A stretch of DNA of 37,410 bases from a bacterium (lineage in GTDB: Bacteria; Myxococcota_A; Polyangia; Nannocystales; Nannocystaceae): positions 1 through 37,410 of the forward strand of contig JANSYI010000055.1 in NCBI GenBank assembly GCA_024742475.1. Direction: 5' to 3'. Made by a program: the position numbers and the translations under genes. Below the pieces are notes generated by a model, which made no database searches, was not told where the DNA came from, and saw only the letters and a program-made list of their open reading frames with translations. Shown here piece by piece: positions 9,143 to 17,248 of the stretch (position 1 is its first letter; each line of letters starts with the position of its first letter).

Positions 9143-9580
9143 TCAGACCTTGGTGAAGAGCTGCTCGACCGAAGCAGCGCCCGACGCAGTCATGTCCGTT
9201 CGCGCCCTGAACGTTCGACCATCGTCGAGCTTGGCGCTGATGAGGACGCTGAACCGAGCCGTATGGCCCTGCGGTGCCTCGTCCACCTCGACCTCGGCCA
9301 GGCGCGGCTCGAATCGTTCGATCTGCTCGGCGATCGCCGCGAGCACCGCTGGCTGGTCCGAATCCCAGTCCAGCAAGCAGCGGTGCAGAGACAAGCCGAG
9401 ACCCGGTGCGCTGGGTGAGATGCCGAGGTCGCTGTTGAGGATCGACCGCAGGTTTTGAACGATCGACTCGACGACGTCGAGGGACTGCTCCGGTCGGTCG
9501 GACGCCGAGAGCCGGAACAGCAAGCCTCGACGTGGAGACGCCCCTCGCTCCGAAGGGGCGCCAACATGGTCGCTCGGCAT
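9143..9580 (-). CDS. tssE: T6SS baseplate protein TssE (gp25-like)
   Basis: This 145-residue protein is a gp25-like baseplate component that starts sheath polymerisation. Key stretches are PRRGLLFRLSASD near the N-terminus, ESIVQNLRSILNSDLGISP (residues ~45-62) and a beta-rich end with FSVLISAKLDDGRTFRARTDM. I use the ATG at 9578-9580, eight bases downstream of the stop of the preceding gene. The larger reading frame reaching 9889 would run antiparallel-style through the upstream coding region and has no family resemblance. The ribosome-binding site is poor, suggesting coupling to the upstream gene. Confidence 0.88.
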   Translation of the reverse strand: MPSDHVGAPSERGASPRRGLLFRLSASDRPEQSLDVVESIVQNLRSILNSDLGISPSAPGLGLSLHRCLLDWDSDQPAVLAAIAEQIERFEPRLAEVEVDEAPQGHTARFSVLISAKLDDGRTFRARTDMTASGAASVEQLFTKV

Positions 9581-9588
9581 GCGCCGAC

Positions 9589-10218
9589 TCAGCCGATCTG
9601 GGGGTAGCTCGGGTTGAGCAGCTCGGGCGAGGGGGTGTTCTGCGCGATGCCCGGCGGAAGGAACGCAGAGTTGGTCATCGAGGACAGGCGACCCGTCGGG
9701 CTGCTGATGGTCTGGATGTTCGTGCTGCCGCAGTCGATGTACTCCGGCTCGGCGGAGACGGGACCCGGGAGGATGCGCTGCGACGCAGCCGCGAAGACGG
9801 CGAACTCGAAGTTGCCGGGATCCTTGCAGATCGCCCAGTAGAGCACCGAGTGGTAGCAGGTGATGACGCCGTTCTCGTCGTTGCCCCAACCGGTCTTGTG
9901 CAGCTGGACGGCCTTACCGACGTAGGCGGAGAGTGCGTTCACGAAGTTCTGAGCTTCGTCGAACTCGACCGGCTGCACGTACATCGTGGCGGCCTTGTAG
10001 GGGGACCCTTGAATTTCGACCATGCCGGACTGCAGGGTGTTCAGGCCCTGCGGGGGCTGGATGATGAGGCCGTCGAACGCGTAGTGCTCGTTCGCGTGTG
10101 GACCACTGGTTCCCATGTGGGCACCGTTGGCGTTCCAAACGCCCATGCCGGAAAAATCGTTCGCAGGGGTGACCGTGCTCGGCCAGACGTGCATCGCGTA
10201 GGTACTTGCTTGGGACAT
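9589..10218 (-). CDS. Candidate tube protein in the hcp slot (unrecognised)
   Basis: This 209-residue protein has no signal peptide and no membrane segment. It is Gly/Asn/Ser/Thr-rich with many beta-prone stretches (QSGMVEIQGSPYKAATMYVQ, AVQLHKTGWGNDENGVITCY). I do not recognise it as a canonical Hcp: the usual Hcp N-terminus and C-terminal strands are not visible, and it is longer than the usual ~160-170 residues. It is the first gene of the sheath operon and directly upstream of tssE, the place where hcp is commonly found. It has the strongest ribosome-binding site in the operon (GAGGAGAGGAAGG just upstream), as expected for an abundant structural protein. The last ~55 residues are Pro/Ser/Asn-rich and probably flexible. 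A divergent Hcp/tube subunit is the best guess. An associated cargo protein is the alternative. Confidence 0.75.
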   Translation of the reverse strand: MSQASTYAMHVWPSTVTPANDFSGMGVWNANGAHMGTSGPHANEHYAFDGLIIQPPQGLNTLQSGMVEIQGSPYKAATMYVQPVEFDEAQNFVNALSAYVGKAVQLHKTGWGNDENGVITCYHSVLYWAICKDPGNFEFAVFAAASQRILPGPVSAEPEYIDCGSTNIQTISSPTGRLSSMTNSAFLPPGIAQNTPSPELLNPSYPQIG

Positions 10219-10393
10219 CTGTGTGTTTCCTTCCTCTCCTCAGGGGTGCGGGAAGAGTCTCACCTGATCCTGGGTACGTCCAGTGAGGTTCTCGACTCCG
10301 GTTTCCACACCGTTGGTTACATCTTCCGACGATGGGTACGCACGGGTATTCTTGACGGATCAAATTTTTGTGTGCTTCATGTAGGCCTCGTTG
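10219..10393. promoter_or_regulatory. Divergent intergenic region (sheath operon / TPR gene)
   Basis: These 175 bases separate the leftward sheath operon from the rightward TPR gene and must hold the promoters for both. On the plus strand TTGACG (10352-10357) sits 17 bases from CTTCAT (10375-10380), a possible but weak promoter with a 3/6 -10. An imperfect A/T run (10362-10370) and a small inverted repeat TTGA-N4-TCAA (10352-10363) lie in the same place and could be an operator. I saw no sigma-54 (GG-N10-GC) promoter that I would trust, and no clear minus-strand sigma-70 promoter. Confidence 0.35.
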
Positions 10394-11749
10394 ATGATCG
10401 GCCGTTTTGACCCGCTTTCGGACCTTCTGCGGGGGTTTATCCGGAGGCCTCGCGTTCGAGGTTTCTCGATCGAAGCGGGCCAGAGGGACCTGCCCGATGT
10501 GGCGAGGTTGGTCGCCGGGTTCGAGCACCACGCGGACAACCGAGCGCCTTTTTTCCCGGTGTCGTTGGCGGACTGCACATGCGCAAGGGCCGCTTGGACG
10601 GATGCCCTGCGCAGCATCCAAGACACGCACGCGGAACTGCGTTCAGCCGGGTCTCCGGTGGGGGCGCTCCCCCCCCAACCGGTCGGAGAGCAGGCGGCTG
10701 CGAGCCTCTCCGTGGTGCTGGCCGGGATCGCGTCCGCCGTCGAGCAGCCAGCCGAAGGCGTGCTCATTGGCCTCCAGCTGCGAGGCCCCGTCGACGCAGC
10801 CTTGTTCGACGAGCTCGGCACCATGATCCGTAGCCGAGAGCTCGAGTTCGTGCGGTTCGTCGTCATCGCCGAACCTGATGCAAAGACCACGCTGGAGAGC
10901 TGGGCCAAACGGCTCGGCGAAGACCTCATGTGGTTCTACCGCCTCGATCCGGCGCCTGACGCGCAAGCCGCGCAGACGATGCAGGTGCTCGACGCCGAGC
11001 AGCGCAACGGACCGGGGTTTCGCGGCGCTTGGCCGGCAGGGGTGAGACCACCGCCCAGACCTGGGCGAAGAAGGCGCTCGAGCACTCCGTCTGCGGCTGC
11101 GTCCGGCGAGCTGGAAGCGACCGATGACGGCACCGCCGATGACGAGGCCGAGTTCGAGCACCAGCTCAGCCTGCTGGTCCGCCGAGCGGAGGCGGAGATG
11201 CAGCAGGGACGAGGCCCGGACGCGCTGCGGTGCCAAACCCAGGCCCGCGACCTCTGCACCGAACACGGCCAGCACGTGCGCGCAATCGAGATGGAGATGA
11301 TGCTCGGCGGCTACCTGCTGCGCCTCGACCAACCTCGGCTGGCGGCCGCCACGTTCGCGCGCGCCGATGCTTCGGGCTTCGAGCACCAGGCCTACGAGCA
11401 CGCCGCGAAAGCGCAGGTCAACGAGGGGATCGCGTACGAGCGCGATGACGATACGGTCGCGGCGCTCGAATCGTACCGTCGCGCGATCGAGACCGGCAAA
11501 GGGGTCGCCGATGCGCCCGCGGTGGTGTTCGAGGCCTACCGCCGCGCGGGGGAGGTCGCGCTACGCCAGGGGCTCGACGTGGACTGCATCGGCCTTTGGG
11601 GCGACGCGGTCGCGTACGGACGAGATCTCGAGCCCAAGAGGCGCGGGGACGCGGTCAAAGAGCTCGCCCGAAGGCTCTCCGAGCTCCTCGTGCGCCACCG
11701 CCGGTACTCGCAGGCTCGCGAGATCGACCGGCTGGCGGAGGAGTTTTGA
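10394..11749 (+). CDS. TPR-containing protein, T6SS locus
   Basis: This ~451-residue soluble protein has no signal peptide. Residues ~1-210 form an unrecognised mixed domain (LSVVLAGIASAVEQPAEGVL, FVRFVVIAEPDAKTTLESW). Then comes a short Arg/Pro/Ser-rich linker. Residues ~250-450 are helical repeats of tetratricopeptide type (for example YERDDDTVAALESYRRAIET and VVFEAYRRAGEVALRQG). TPR proteins act as protein-protein adaptors. Transcribed divergently from the sheath operon and convergent with the RHS gene, it could be a loading chaperone or adaptor for the spike cargo. That role is inferred from position only. The start is ATG 10394; a TTG directly before it is also in frame. Confidence 0.75.
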   Translation: MIGRFDPLSDLLRGFIRRPRVRGFSIEAGQRDLPDVARLVAGFEHHADNRAPFFPVSLADCTCARAAWTDALRSIQDTHAELRSAGSPVGALPPQPVGEQAAASLSVVLAGIASAVEQPAEGVLIGLQLRGPVDAALFDELGTMIRSRELEFVRFVVIAEPDAKTTLESWAKRLGEDLMWFYRLDPAPDAQAAQTMQVLDAEQRNGPGFRGAWPAGVRPPPRPGRRRRSSTPSAAASGELEATDDGTADDEAEFEHQLSLLVRRAEAEMQQGRGPDALRCQTQARDLCTEHGQHVRAIEMEMMLGGYLLRLDQPRLAAATFARADASGFEHQAYEHAAKAQVNEGIAYERDDDTVAALESYRRAIETGKGVADAPAVVFEAYRRAGEVALRQGLDVDCIGLWGDAVAYGRDLEPKRRGDAVKELARRLSELLVRHRRYSQAREIDRLAEEF

Positions 11750-11775
11750 GGCTAGAGCAGCCTGTGGTGCTCTCA

Positions 11776-14700
11776 CTACGCCTCGCTGAGCACGCTCAGC
11801 CGCGGTGCGGGGAACGGACTGAGCAGGCGCATCAGCGTCTCCTGATCGAGCCGCGTCGGACCCACGGAGGGTTCGGGCGACGCGGGCGACCATGCGTCGG
11901 GGCTCCAGGGGAGGCGCCCGGGCGTCGGGCGAGGCGTCTCGTTCCACACCCGCCGGTCGAAGGTGTGGCCGAGGAACGCGAAGGGCGTCAACTCGAACGC
12001 ACGCAGCGGCGCGTCCGACGTCAGGCAGCAAGCATCCACCACGGCATCGAGCCCCGACAGCGTGCGATCGGCGTGGTCGGGGTCTTCTTCGAACGCGAAG
12101 GCTTCGCCGCGCACGGTGCCCAAGCGCTGGCCGCTCGGAACCGCGTGCACGCCAACCGAAGAGCCCACCATCAGGACTCGGTCCTCATCCCAAAGCAGCG
12201 CTTCGCCATCGGCAGACTCCAGCGGCCGGAACAGCGCGTCGTGGGCCTGGCCACGGGTCGCGATCGGGCTCGCGATCGGGGCCGCGCGCATGCACAGGTT
12301 GCTGTACTCCGCCCGGCCCTCGCTCGAGGTCGCGACGCCACGCGAGGCATCCGATGCGATCTCGAAGTCGATCTCGAACGGCATGTCGCCGACGAGGCCG
12401 ATGCGTTCGAGCGTTCCTCCAGAAGTCCACAGGTAGAACAGCGAGGGTCCATCGGGGACCTCGACCCCGTAGCGGTTGCCGCGATGATCGACGTCCTTGC
12501 TGGAGACGACGCGATCGACGTAGTTCTGCTCCAGCACCACCCCCAGGGCGTTGCGCTGGACCGAGCAGGCGTGCGCCTCGGTGGAGAACGACGCCAAGAG
12601 GCCGTCCTCGCGGTAGGTGTACGAGCGCTTGCCGTCAGCGTCTTCGCAGGCGACCAAGCGCCCTCCCGCATCCCAGGTCAGCGACGTGACGCCTGCGGCG
12701 GTGATCAGCTTCTCGATGGTGCCCGAGTCGGCGTCGCGCTCGACCTCTACGGTCGACACGCCGTCCACGGTGTACCGCGAGACCCGTCCGGCGACGTCGT
12801 AGGCGAGCTCGATGCGGGGCCCGCCTTCACGCGCGGCGGCGATGCACCGGTCTTCGGAGTCGTAGCGATACGTGACGTCGACGCCGTCGCCGTGTCGCCT
12901 CAGCAGGCGCCCGAACGCGTCGCGCACGTAGGTCTCGAGCGACGCGTCACTGTGCGCCTGGGTGATGGCGCCCTCGGCATCGCGCTGCCACTGCACGAGC
13001 TCGCCGCCCCGCATCGCGCCGACGAGCTGGCCCTGGGCGTCGTAGTACCAGCGCGCCTCGTCGCCCGACTGCGTCACGGCGCCGGTGAGTCGGCCGCCTG
13101 GGTCGTATTCGAACGTCACGTCGGGCTGCCACGGGGCGGAGATCGAGAGCACCTCATCGGCCACGCCCAGCGAGAGCTCGATGACACGCCCCAGCGGGTC
13201 GATCACCTTGCTCAAGCGCCCTTGGGCGTACTCCATCCGGTAGATGTGCTGCTCGGGATCTTCGACCCGGGTCAGATTGCCGTCGAGGTCGTAGCCGAAC
13301 GCCCATCGCCCTCCGACCGGGTCGGTCCCCCCGACGAGCCGCCCACCGTGGTCGTACTCCATCTGCCAGATGGCGCCGTCGCGGGCTCGATGCTTGACCA
13401 CCCGGCCGTCGTCGATGAAGTCCACCGCCCGGTGTTGCCCTTGGCGGACCGAGCGCAAGCGGAGCTGGTCGTCGTGCTCATACGCGACCTCGAAGCCGTC
13501 GGGCCCGGTGATGCCCTTGACCAGCCCAATGGGCGAGAGGCTGTAGGTCGTGCGCTCGCCAAGACTGTTGGTCACGAGCGTGGTCCCGCCTTCGTACGCG
13601 ATCATCCGGTGCAGGCGACCGCCATCGCCCCACGTGCGGACGCAGCGTGCGCGGGCGTCGTGACCATCGTAGCCGTAGTAGAAGGCGCCTCCACGGCGGT
13701 TGGTCTCGCGCACGAGCAGGTGCGATGCGTACTCGTACAGCCGGCTAGCACCTTCGAGGTCGCGCGCCTCGATGAGATCTCCGGCGGCGTCATAGCCGTA
13801 GCGCATGACGCGATCGTTGAGTGATTCGAGCAAGCCGTCGCGGTGGTAGCGGAGCGTGAACACGGCCTGGCCGTCGCAGCGGACCGACGTGAGACGGGCG
13901 TGGTCGTCGTAGTGAAGCTCGACCAGCGGCAGCCCCGGCCGCGCAATGCTCGACAACCGAGAGAGCCCACGATCCTTGTCGCGACTGGGCGTGCCGGGCA
14001 TCGGAAGGAAGTACCGCGTGCACTCGCCGTCGCTGAGTTCCCAGGCGTTGCGACCGTGCGAGGTGAGAGTGAGACGGCCGGTAGCGTCGCGGAGGATCGC
14101 GCCGGGGCGAGCCACGCGATCGAGCAGGTCGAGCGTGTCGAACTCGATCTCCCTGCCCGCATCTCCGAGCACGACGCGGCCCTCTTCCAACCACACCGAT
14201 TGTTCGAAATTATGGCTCCAACCGTGCCCTAAAACCCCTTCTCGGCCGCTCCGACGGGAGCTGTAGCGACGGTCGAAGACGAGGTCGTACTTCACCGAGC
14301 GGTCGTCGACTTGGCCGGTGACGACCGCACCGGTCGACACGTCGACGGGGTCGCCGACGAGGTGCGCGAGGCCGGGCGGCAGCAGATCGGCGAGGCGCCC
14401 CGAGGAGACGCGCGAGGCCATGACGTGCTCGGCGCTCGGCGTGTCGAAGTTGGTTCGGATGGGTGGGCCGCCCGACGCCGCTTGGCCGCTGGACGTCGAG
14501 GCTGAGTCGACCTCACCACCGGACGGACCGCTGACCGCCTTGCTGATGCGCACCGACTGCTGCGTGACGGCAGTGGACGAGAGCGACCCAGACGGGCTGG
14601 CCATGAACTGGCCAAGCTCGACCAACAACGGCTTGCCGTTGAGGCTGATGCCCGTGCAAAACGTCATCGGCTTGGCCATCGGCAGCGGCGGGGTGGCCAT

Positions 14701-14907
14701 CGACACGCAGCCGGCGTGCGCGACGGGGAGGCCGTTGATCGTCATGACGCAGCCACCGCCCGAGGAGGGCGCGGAGGCCGACTCCATCGCCGCGGTCTGC
14801 GGCGGGCCTCCCGCCGACTGGTCGACGAGCTGGCCGACGTAGGGCGTGGTGACGTCCGCCATGCCCCAGACCGTGTCGCCGACGACCAGAAGGCGCTTAC
14901 CTGACAT
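11776..14907 (-). CDS. PAAR-like/RHS-repeat protein (putative T6SS effector cage)
   Basis: This 1043-residue protein has a PAAR-like N-terminus. Residues ~50-110 contain MTINGLPVAHAGC and paired cysteines, consistent with a spike-tip fold. A linker follows, then a DUF6531-like junction (DPVDVSTGAVV, residue ~190) and about 700 residues of RHS/YD repeats (many copies of YDxxGRL, RYGYDAAGDL, YRYDSEDR). Such repeats build a closed shell around a toxin. The usual RHS core-closing motif (RYYDPxxGRF...DPIGL) and a variable toxin after it are not visible. The protein instead ends in a ~75-residue Pro/Trp/Ser-rich tail (PTPGRLPWSPDAW). It lacks a signal peptide, as expected for a VgrG-delivered protein. 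The start ATG follows a GGGGGGAC Shine-Dalgarno-like run. Confidence 0.87.
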   Translation of the reverse strand: MSGKRLLVVGDTVWGMADVTTPYVGQLVDQSAGGPPQTAAMESASAPSSGGGCVMTINGLPVAHAGCVSMATPPLPMAKPMTFCTGISLNGKPLLVELGQFMASPSGSLSSTAVTQQSVRISKAVSGPSGGEVDSASTSSGQAASGGPPIRTNFDTPSAEHVMASRVSSGRLADLLPPGLAHLVGDPVDVSTGAVVTGQVDDRSVKYDLVFDRRYSSRRSGREGVLGHGWSHNFEQSVWLEEGRVVLGDAGREIEFDTLDLLDRVARPGAILRDATGRLTLTSHGRNAWELSDGECTRYFLPMPGTPSRDKDRGLSRLSSIARPGLPLVELHYDDHARLTSVRCDGQAVFTLRYHRDGLLESLNDRVMRYGYDAAGDLIEARDLEGASRLYEYASHLLVRETNRRGGAFYYGYDGHDARARCVRTWGDGGRLHRMIAYEGGTTLVTNSLGERTTYSLSPIGLVKGITGPDGFEVAYEHDDQLRLRSVRQGQHRAVDFIDDGRVVKHRARDGAIWQMEYDHGGRLVGGTDPVGGRWAFGYDLDGNLTRVEDPEQHIYRMEYAQGRLSKVIDPLGRVIELSLGVADEVLSISAPWQPDVTFEYDPGGRLTGAVTQSGDEARWYYDAQGQLVGAMRGGELVQWQRDAEGAITQAHSDASLETYVRDAFGRLLRRHGDGVDVTYRYDSEDRCIAAAREGGPRIELAYDVAGRVSRYTVDGVSTVEVERDADSGTIEKLITAAGVTSLTWDAGGRLVACEDADGKRSYTYREDGLLASFSTEAHACSVQRNALGVVLEQNYVDRVVSSKDVDHRGNRYGVEVPDGPSLFYLWTSGGTLERIGLVGDMPFEIDFEIASDASRGVATSSEGRAEYSNLCMRAAPIASPIATRGQAHDALFRPLESADGEALLWDEDRVLMVGSSVGVHAVPSGQRLGTVRGEAFAFEEDPDHADRTLSGLDAVVDACCLTSDAPLRAFELTPFAFLGHTFDRRVWNETPRPTPGRLPWSPDAWSPASPEPSVGPTRLDQETLMRLLSPFPAPRLSVLSEA

Positions 14908-14955
14908 GTCCCCCCATGTGCTCTCTAGGCATACGCGCCGAAGGGGCGATCGATT

Positions 14956-15876
14956 CTAAAATCGTCCCTGGAGGCTCAAACCGACGTAGCCGCGGTTGAG
15001 CTGAGGGCTGAACGCCATGTAGCGCATTCTGCGCCGGATCCCGAGGCCCAGCATCGTGGCGCCGCCCGCCAGGAGCACGGCGGTCACCACCGAGCCCGCG
15101 ATGATGAGGCCGTTGGCTTGCCGAATGTCGTCCCGCGCTTCATCGCGCCGCTCATCGGTCTCCATCTCGTCGTCCCGGATCTCGACCGCCTTGCGACGGT
15201 TGACGCCCCCGATGATGATCATCGAGGTCGCGCCGAGACCACCGGCGAGCGTCACCGCGCCGCCAACGATGAGCCCGATGCCGGAAGGACCACGCGGGGG
15301 ATCGGGCCCGGAGAGATCGACCTCGCCCTCGGGTTCTTCGGGCTCGGGAACCACGGCGGGTGGAGGCCCGCAGGCGGGAGATCCAATCTCCCCCTCGGCT
15401 TCTTTCAGCAGCGCCTGAAGCTCGTCATAGGACTCTCGGGCGGCCTTGCTGGGGTCTGCAGCGCTGCCGTACTGGTCGCGATAGGTCTCCAGATACTTCT
15501 GGTAGTGGGTGTCTGCGGTGCACAGGAGCTTGGCCGCGGTGCGGGTTGCGTCGGCGTTGCCAGGCACCCGCTGCTGCTTGTACGCCTCTCGATACACCTC
15601 GAGCGCGATGAGCAGCGTGTTGTCCCGCTCCTCGCGGTTGATCTTGTTCTCGGGCAGAACCTCGAGGATGCGTGCGTAGGTGCGGGCTGCTTCGACGTAC
15701 TGCCCGTCGGCAAACATCTGCTGCGCCTCCGCATTGAGGCGTCGAGCCTCGTCGGCCTCCGTCCCCGGCAGATCCGCCGGTGCGGCGAGCGCGGTTCGAG
15801 GGGCAGCGACAGGCGTTGCAAGAACGATCCCCAGAAGCACCGAGACGATGCGGGGCAAGGCCGGCATGGTTTGCAT
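14956..15876 (-). CDS. Secreted/membrane TPR-like protein with two TM segments
   Basis: I choose the ATG at 15874-15876 (MQTMPALPRIVS), because GCGAGGGGACC precedes it and it opens a clear signal peptide (residues 1-32, ending TALAAP). That gives 306 residues. Residues ~40-160 are helical with TPR-like pairs (AQQMFADGQYVEAARTYARI, then a second set around TADTHYQKYLETYRD). A Pro/Glu-rich linker (~170-198) leads to two hydrophobic segments (~199-224 and ~255-280), separated by an acidic loop. A short C-terminus ends in aromatic-Gly-Leu-Arg-Phe style. The architecture (signal peptide, repeats, linker, two TMs) is common in myxobacterial proteins of unknown role. It lies 48 bases upstream of the RHS gene on the same strand, so they may be co-transcribed; an immunity or envelope-adaptor role is possible but unproven. 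Confidence 0.8.
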   Translation of the reverse strand: MQTMPALPRIVSVLLGIVLATPVAAPRTALAAPADLPGTEADEARRLNAEAQQMFADGQYVEAARTYARILEVLPENKINREERDNTLLIALEVYREAYKQQRVPGNADATRTAAKLLCTADTHYQKYLETYRDQYGSAADPSKAARESYDELQALLKEAEGEIGSPACGPPPAVVPEPEEPEGEVDLSGPDPPRGPSGIGLIVGGAVTLAGGLGATSMIIIGGVNRRKAVEIRDDEMETDERRDEARDDIRQANGLIIAGSVVTAVLLAGGATMLGLGIRRRMRYMAFSPQLNRGYVGLSLQGRF

Positions 15877-15931
15877 GGTCCCCTCGCAGTCTCGTCGCGT
15901 CAATTCTAAGCTTGCACGGGCCCGAGCCACG

Positions 15932-16567
15932 ATGCCGATCTCGAAACGCCTCGTCACTGCCGCACTTCTCTCGGCACTCGCAACGAGCACCGCGTGCACG
16001 TCTCGGGAGTACGTCACCCGCACGGTCCTTCGGGAGATCCGCGCGAGCGACCCCGACTTCAAGAAGCTGCGCGTGTATCCCAACGTCACTTTCGTCGCCG
16101 TCTACGAGCGAACGCTCGGCCAGGACACGGGCGTCAGTGGGGCTCAGGGGACCGTGGAAGCAGGATTTCGCGGCAAACGCATCGAGGTCGCGGTGAAGCG
16201 AAAGCTCCCCGGCGCCGTCCTCGAGCTCGACGCGATCGACGGCCAGCCCGCGCTGTGGGTCACGTTCGACGAGCGATGCGCCGAGGTCGAATGCGCCTAC
16301 GGCTTCGTCCGAAGCTCCGACGGGCTCTTCCGCCTGTTCAAGCTTCCCGACCTCACTGGGTACACGGAGCCCAAGGTGTTTCGGCGGCGGATCTCCAAAC
16401 GCAAGCGCATGGAGAAGTCGAAGATCTACTCGAAGAGCGACGCGACCTCGGCGTTCTTCACCACCCGAGGGCATGCAGCCTCGGTGGGCCTGGAGATCAA
16501 GAAGCGCGAAGACGTGGACATCGAGGTCATCGCGGCGCCCAAAGAAGGCGTTCGACCTGGGCGCTAG
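15932..16567 (+). CDS. Small secreted lipoprotein-like protein, paralogue A
   Basis: This 211-residue protein starts with a signal sequence (MPISKRLVTAALLSALATSTAC). The cysteine at ~22 would be the lipidation site, although the lipobox (STAC) is imperfect. The mature part has a conserved core LWVTFDERCAEVECAYGFV with two cysteines, then GLFRLFKLPDLTGYTEPKVF, and a basic Arg/Lys-rich end. The same core is found in the protein at 22244-22855, so the two are paralogues. I do not recognise the family. It is divergent from the membrane TPR gene (55 bases) and its stop overlaps that of the convergent neighbour in the palindrome CTAG (16564-16567). Confidence 0.82.
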   Translation: MPISKRLVTAALLSALATSTACTSREYVTRTVLREIRASDPDFKKLRVYPNVTFVAVYERTLGQDTGVSGAQGTVEAGFRGKRIEVAVKRKLPGAVLELDAIDGQPALWVTFDERCAEVECAYGFVRSSDGLFRLFKLPDLTGYTEPKVFRRRISKRKRMEKSKIYSKSDATSAFFTTRGHAASVGLEIKKREDVDIEVIAAPKEGVRPGR

Positions 16568-17121
16568 CCGCTGGTGCGGCGCAGCTTGATCGTGCGCCGC
16601 ACGTCGCCAAGGCCTTCTTTCGAGCGGCGGAACTTGCCCTTGGTGCGAATCACCTTGGCCACGCACAGCCCCAGCGGGGTCTTCGAGTGCGGAGACCGCG
16701 AGTACGCCTCGGTCACCCCCCCGTTCGATGCGACGCTGAAGTCCACGGTGACGAGCGTCCCGTCGATCGCACCGTGGGTGACTGCGCACGCGTTGAGTGC
16801 CGCGCGAATCCTGCCGATGCCCTTGTCGATATCTCGTGAGTCGAGCTTGCGCTTGACCCCGGCTTTCACTTTCTTGGGCTCCGGCTCGGGCTCATCGTCC
16901 TCGAACGGTTCGAAACCCGACGGATCGACGGGCTGCTCCTCCGCCTTGGTGATCGGCGGCGGGGCGTCCTCGTCGGGCGGCGAGATGATCCACCGCGCGA
17001 GCGCGACCCCCCCAACCATCGCCAGCCCCGCAAACGCGGCGATCATCAGCACGAAGTTGCGGCGGCTCCGCTTCTCGGCTTCGCGATCGAAGTGACGCTC
17101 TCGGCGGGAGTCCTCGGGCAT
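16564..17121 (-). CDS. Single-pass membrane protein with AgmX/TonB-like C-terminal domain
   Basis: Starting at ATG 17119-17121 (an in-frame TTG at 17139 would add six residues) gives ~185 residues. A basic cytoplasmic N-terminus (RRERHFDREAEKRSRR) is followed by one TM segment (~23-45), a Pro/Glu/Asp-rich linker and a C-terminal globular domain (~95-180). That domain carries ALNACAVTHGAIDGTLVTVD and PLGLCVAKVI, with two cysteines. It is clearly homologous to the last ~80 residues of the transmembrane kinase at 23103-25325, and the general pattern resembles AgmX/PglI-type periplasmic domains. It may compete with or dimerise alongside the kinase sensor end. The two genes are in opposite orientation, about 6 kb apart. 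Confidence 0.8.
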   Translation of the reverse strand: MPEDSRRERHFDREAEKRSRRNFVLMIAAFAGLAMVGGVALARWIISPPDEDAPPPITKAEEQPVDPSGFEPFEDDEPEPEPKKVKAGVKRKLDSRDIDKGIGRIRAALNACAVTHGAIDGTLVTVDFSVASNGGVTEAYSRSPHSKTPLGLCVAKVIRTKGKFRRSKEGLGDVRRTIKLRRTSG

Positions 17122-17248
17122 GTACGCCGAAACGCTCAAAACACACTGGCGAGTTCACGTCAACTGCGCAACACCCTCGCGCGCGTCGCGCAGAGCATCT
17201 CTGGGCATGGCGAGTCTGCCCGAAGCGCTCTAGCCTGTTCGGGTTCGC

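Noticed and set aside
9143..9889. Longer version of tssE starting at 9889
   Set aside because: The extra 100 residues lie fully inside the upstream gene in another frame and show no TssE similarity; the ATG at 9580 gives a normal-length protein.
354..10218. Extracellular contractile injection system or phage tail instead of a T6SS
   Set aside because: TssJ, TssL, TssM and TssK are all present in the window, which identifies a membrane-anchored T6SS.
11754..11773. Small inverted repeat AGAGCA/TGCTCT between the convergent TPR and RHS genes
   Set aside because: The stem is only six pairs with no T run on either strand, so it is too weak to call a terminator.
11596..13824. Plus-strand open frame opposite the RHS gene (742 codons)
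   Set aside because: It overlaps the end of the TPR gene and runs antisense to the RHS repeats; no recognisable motif and an odd His/Arg/Val composition.
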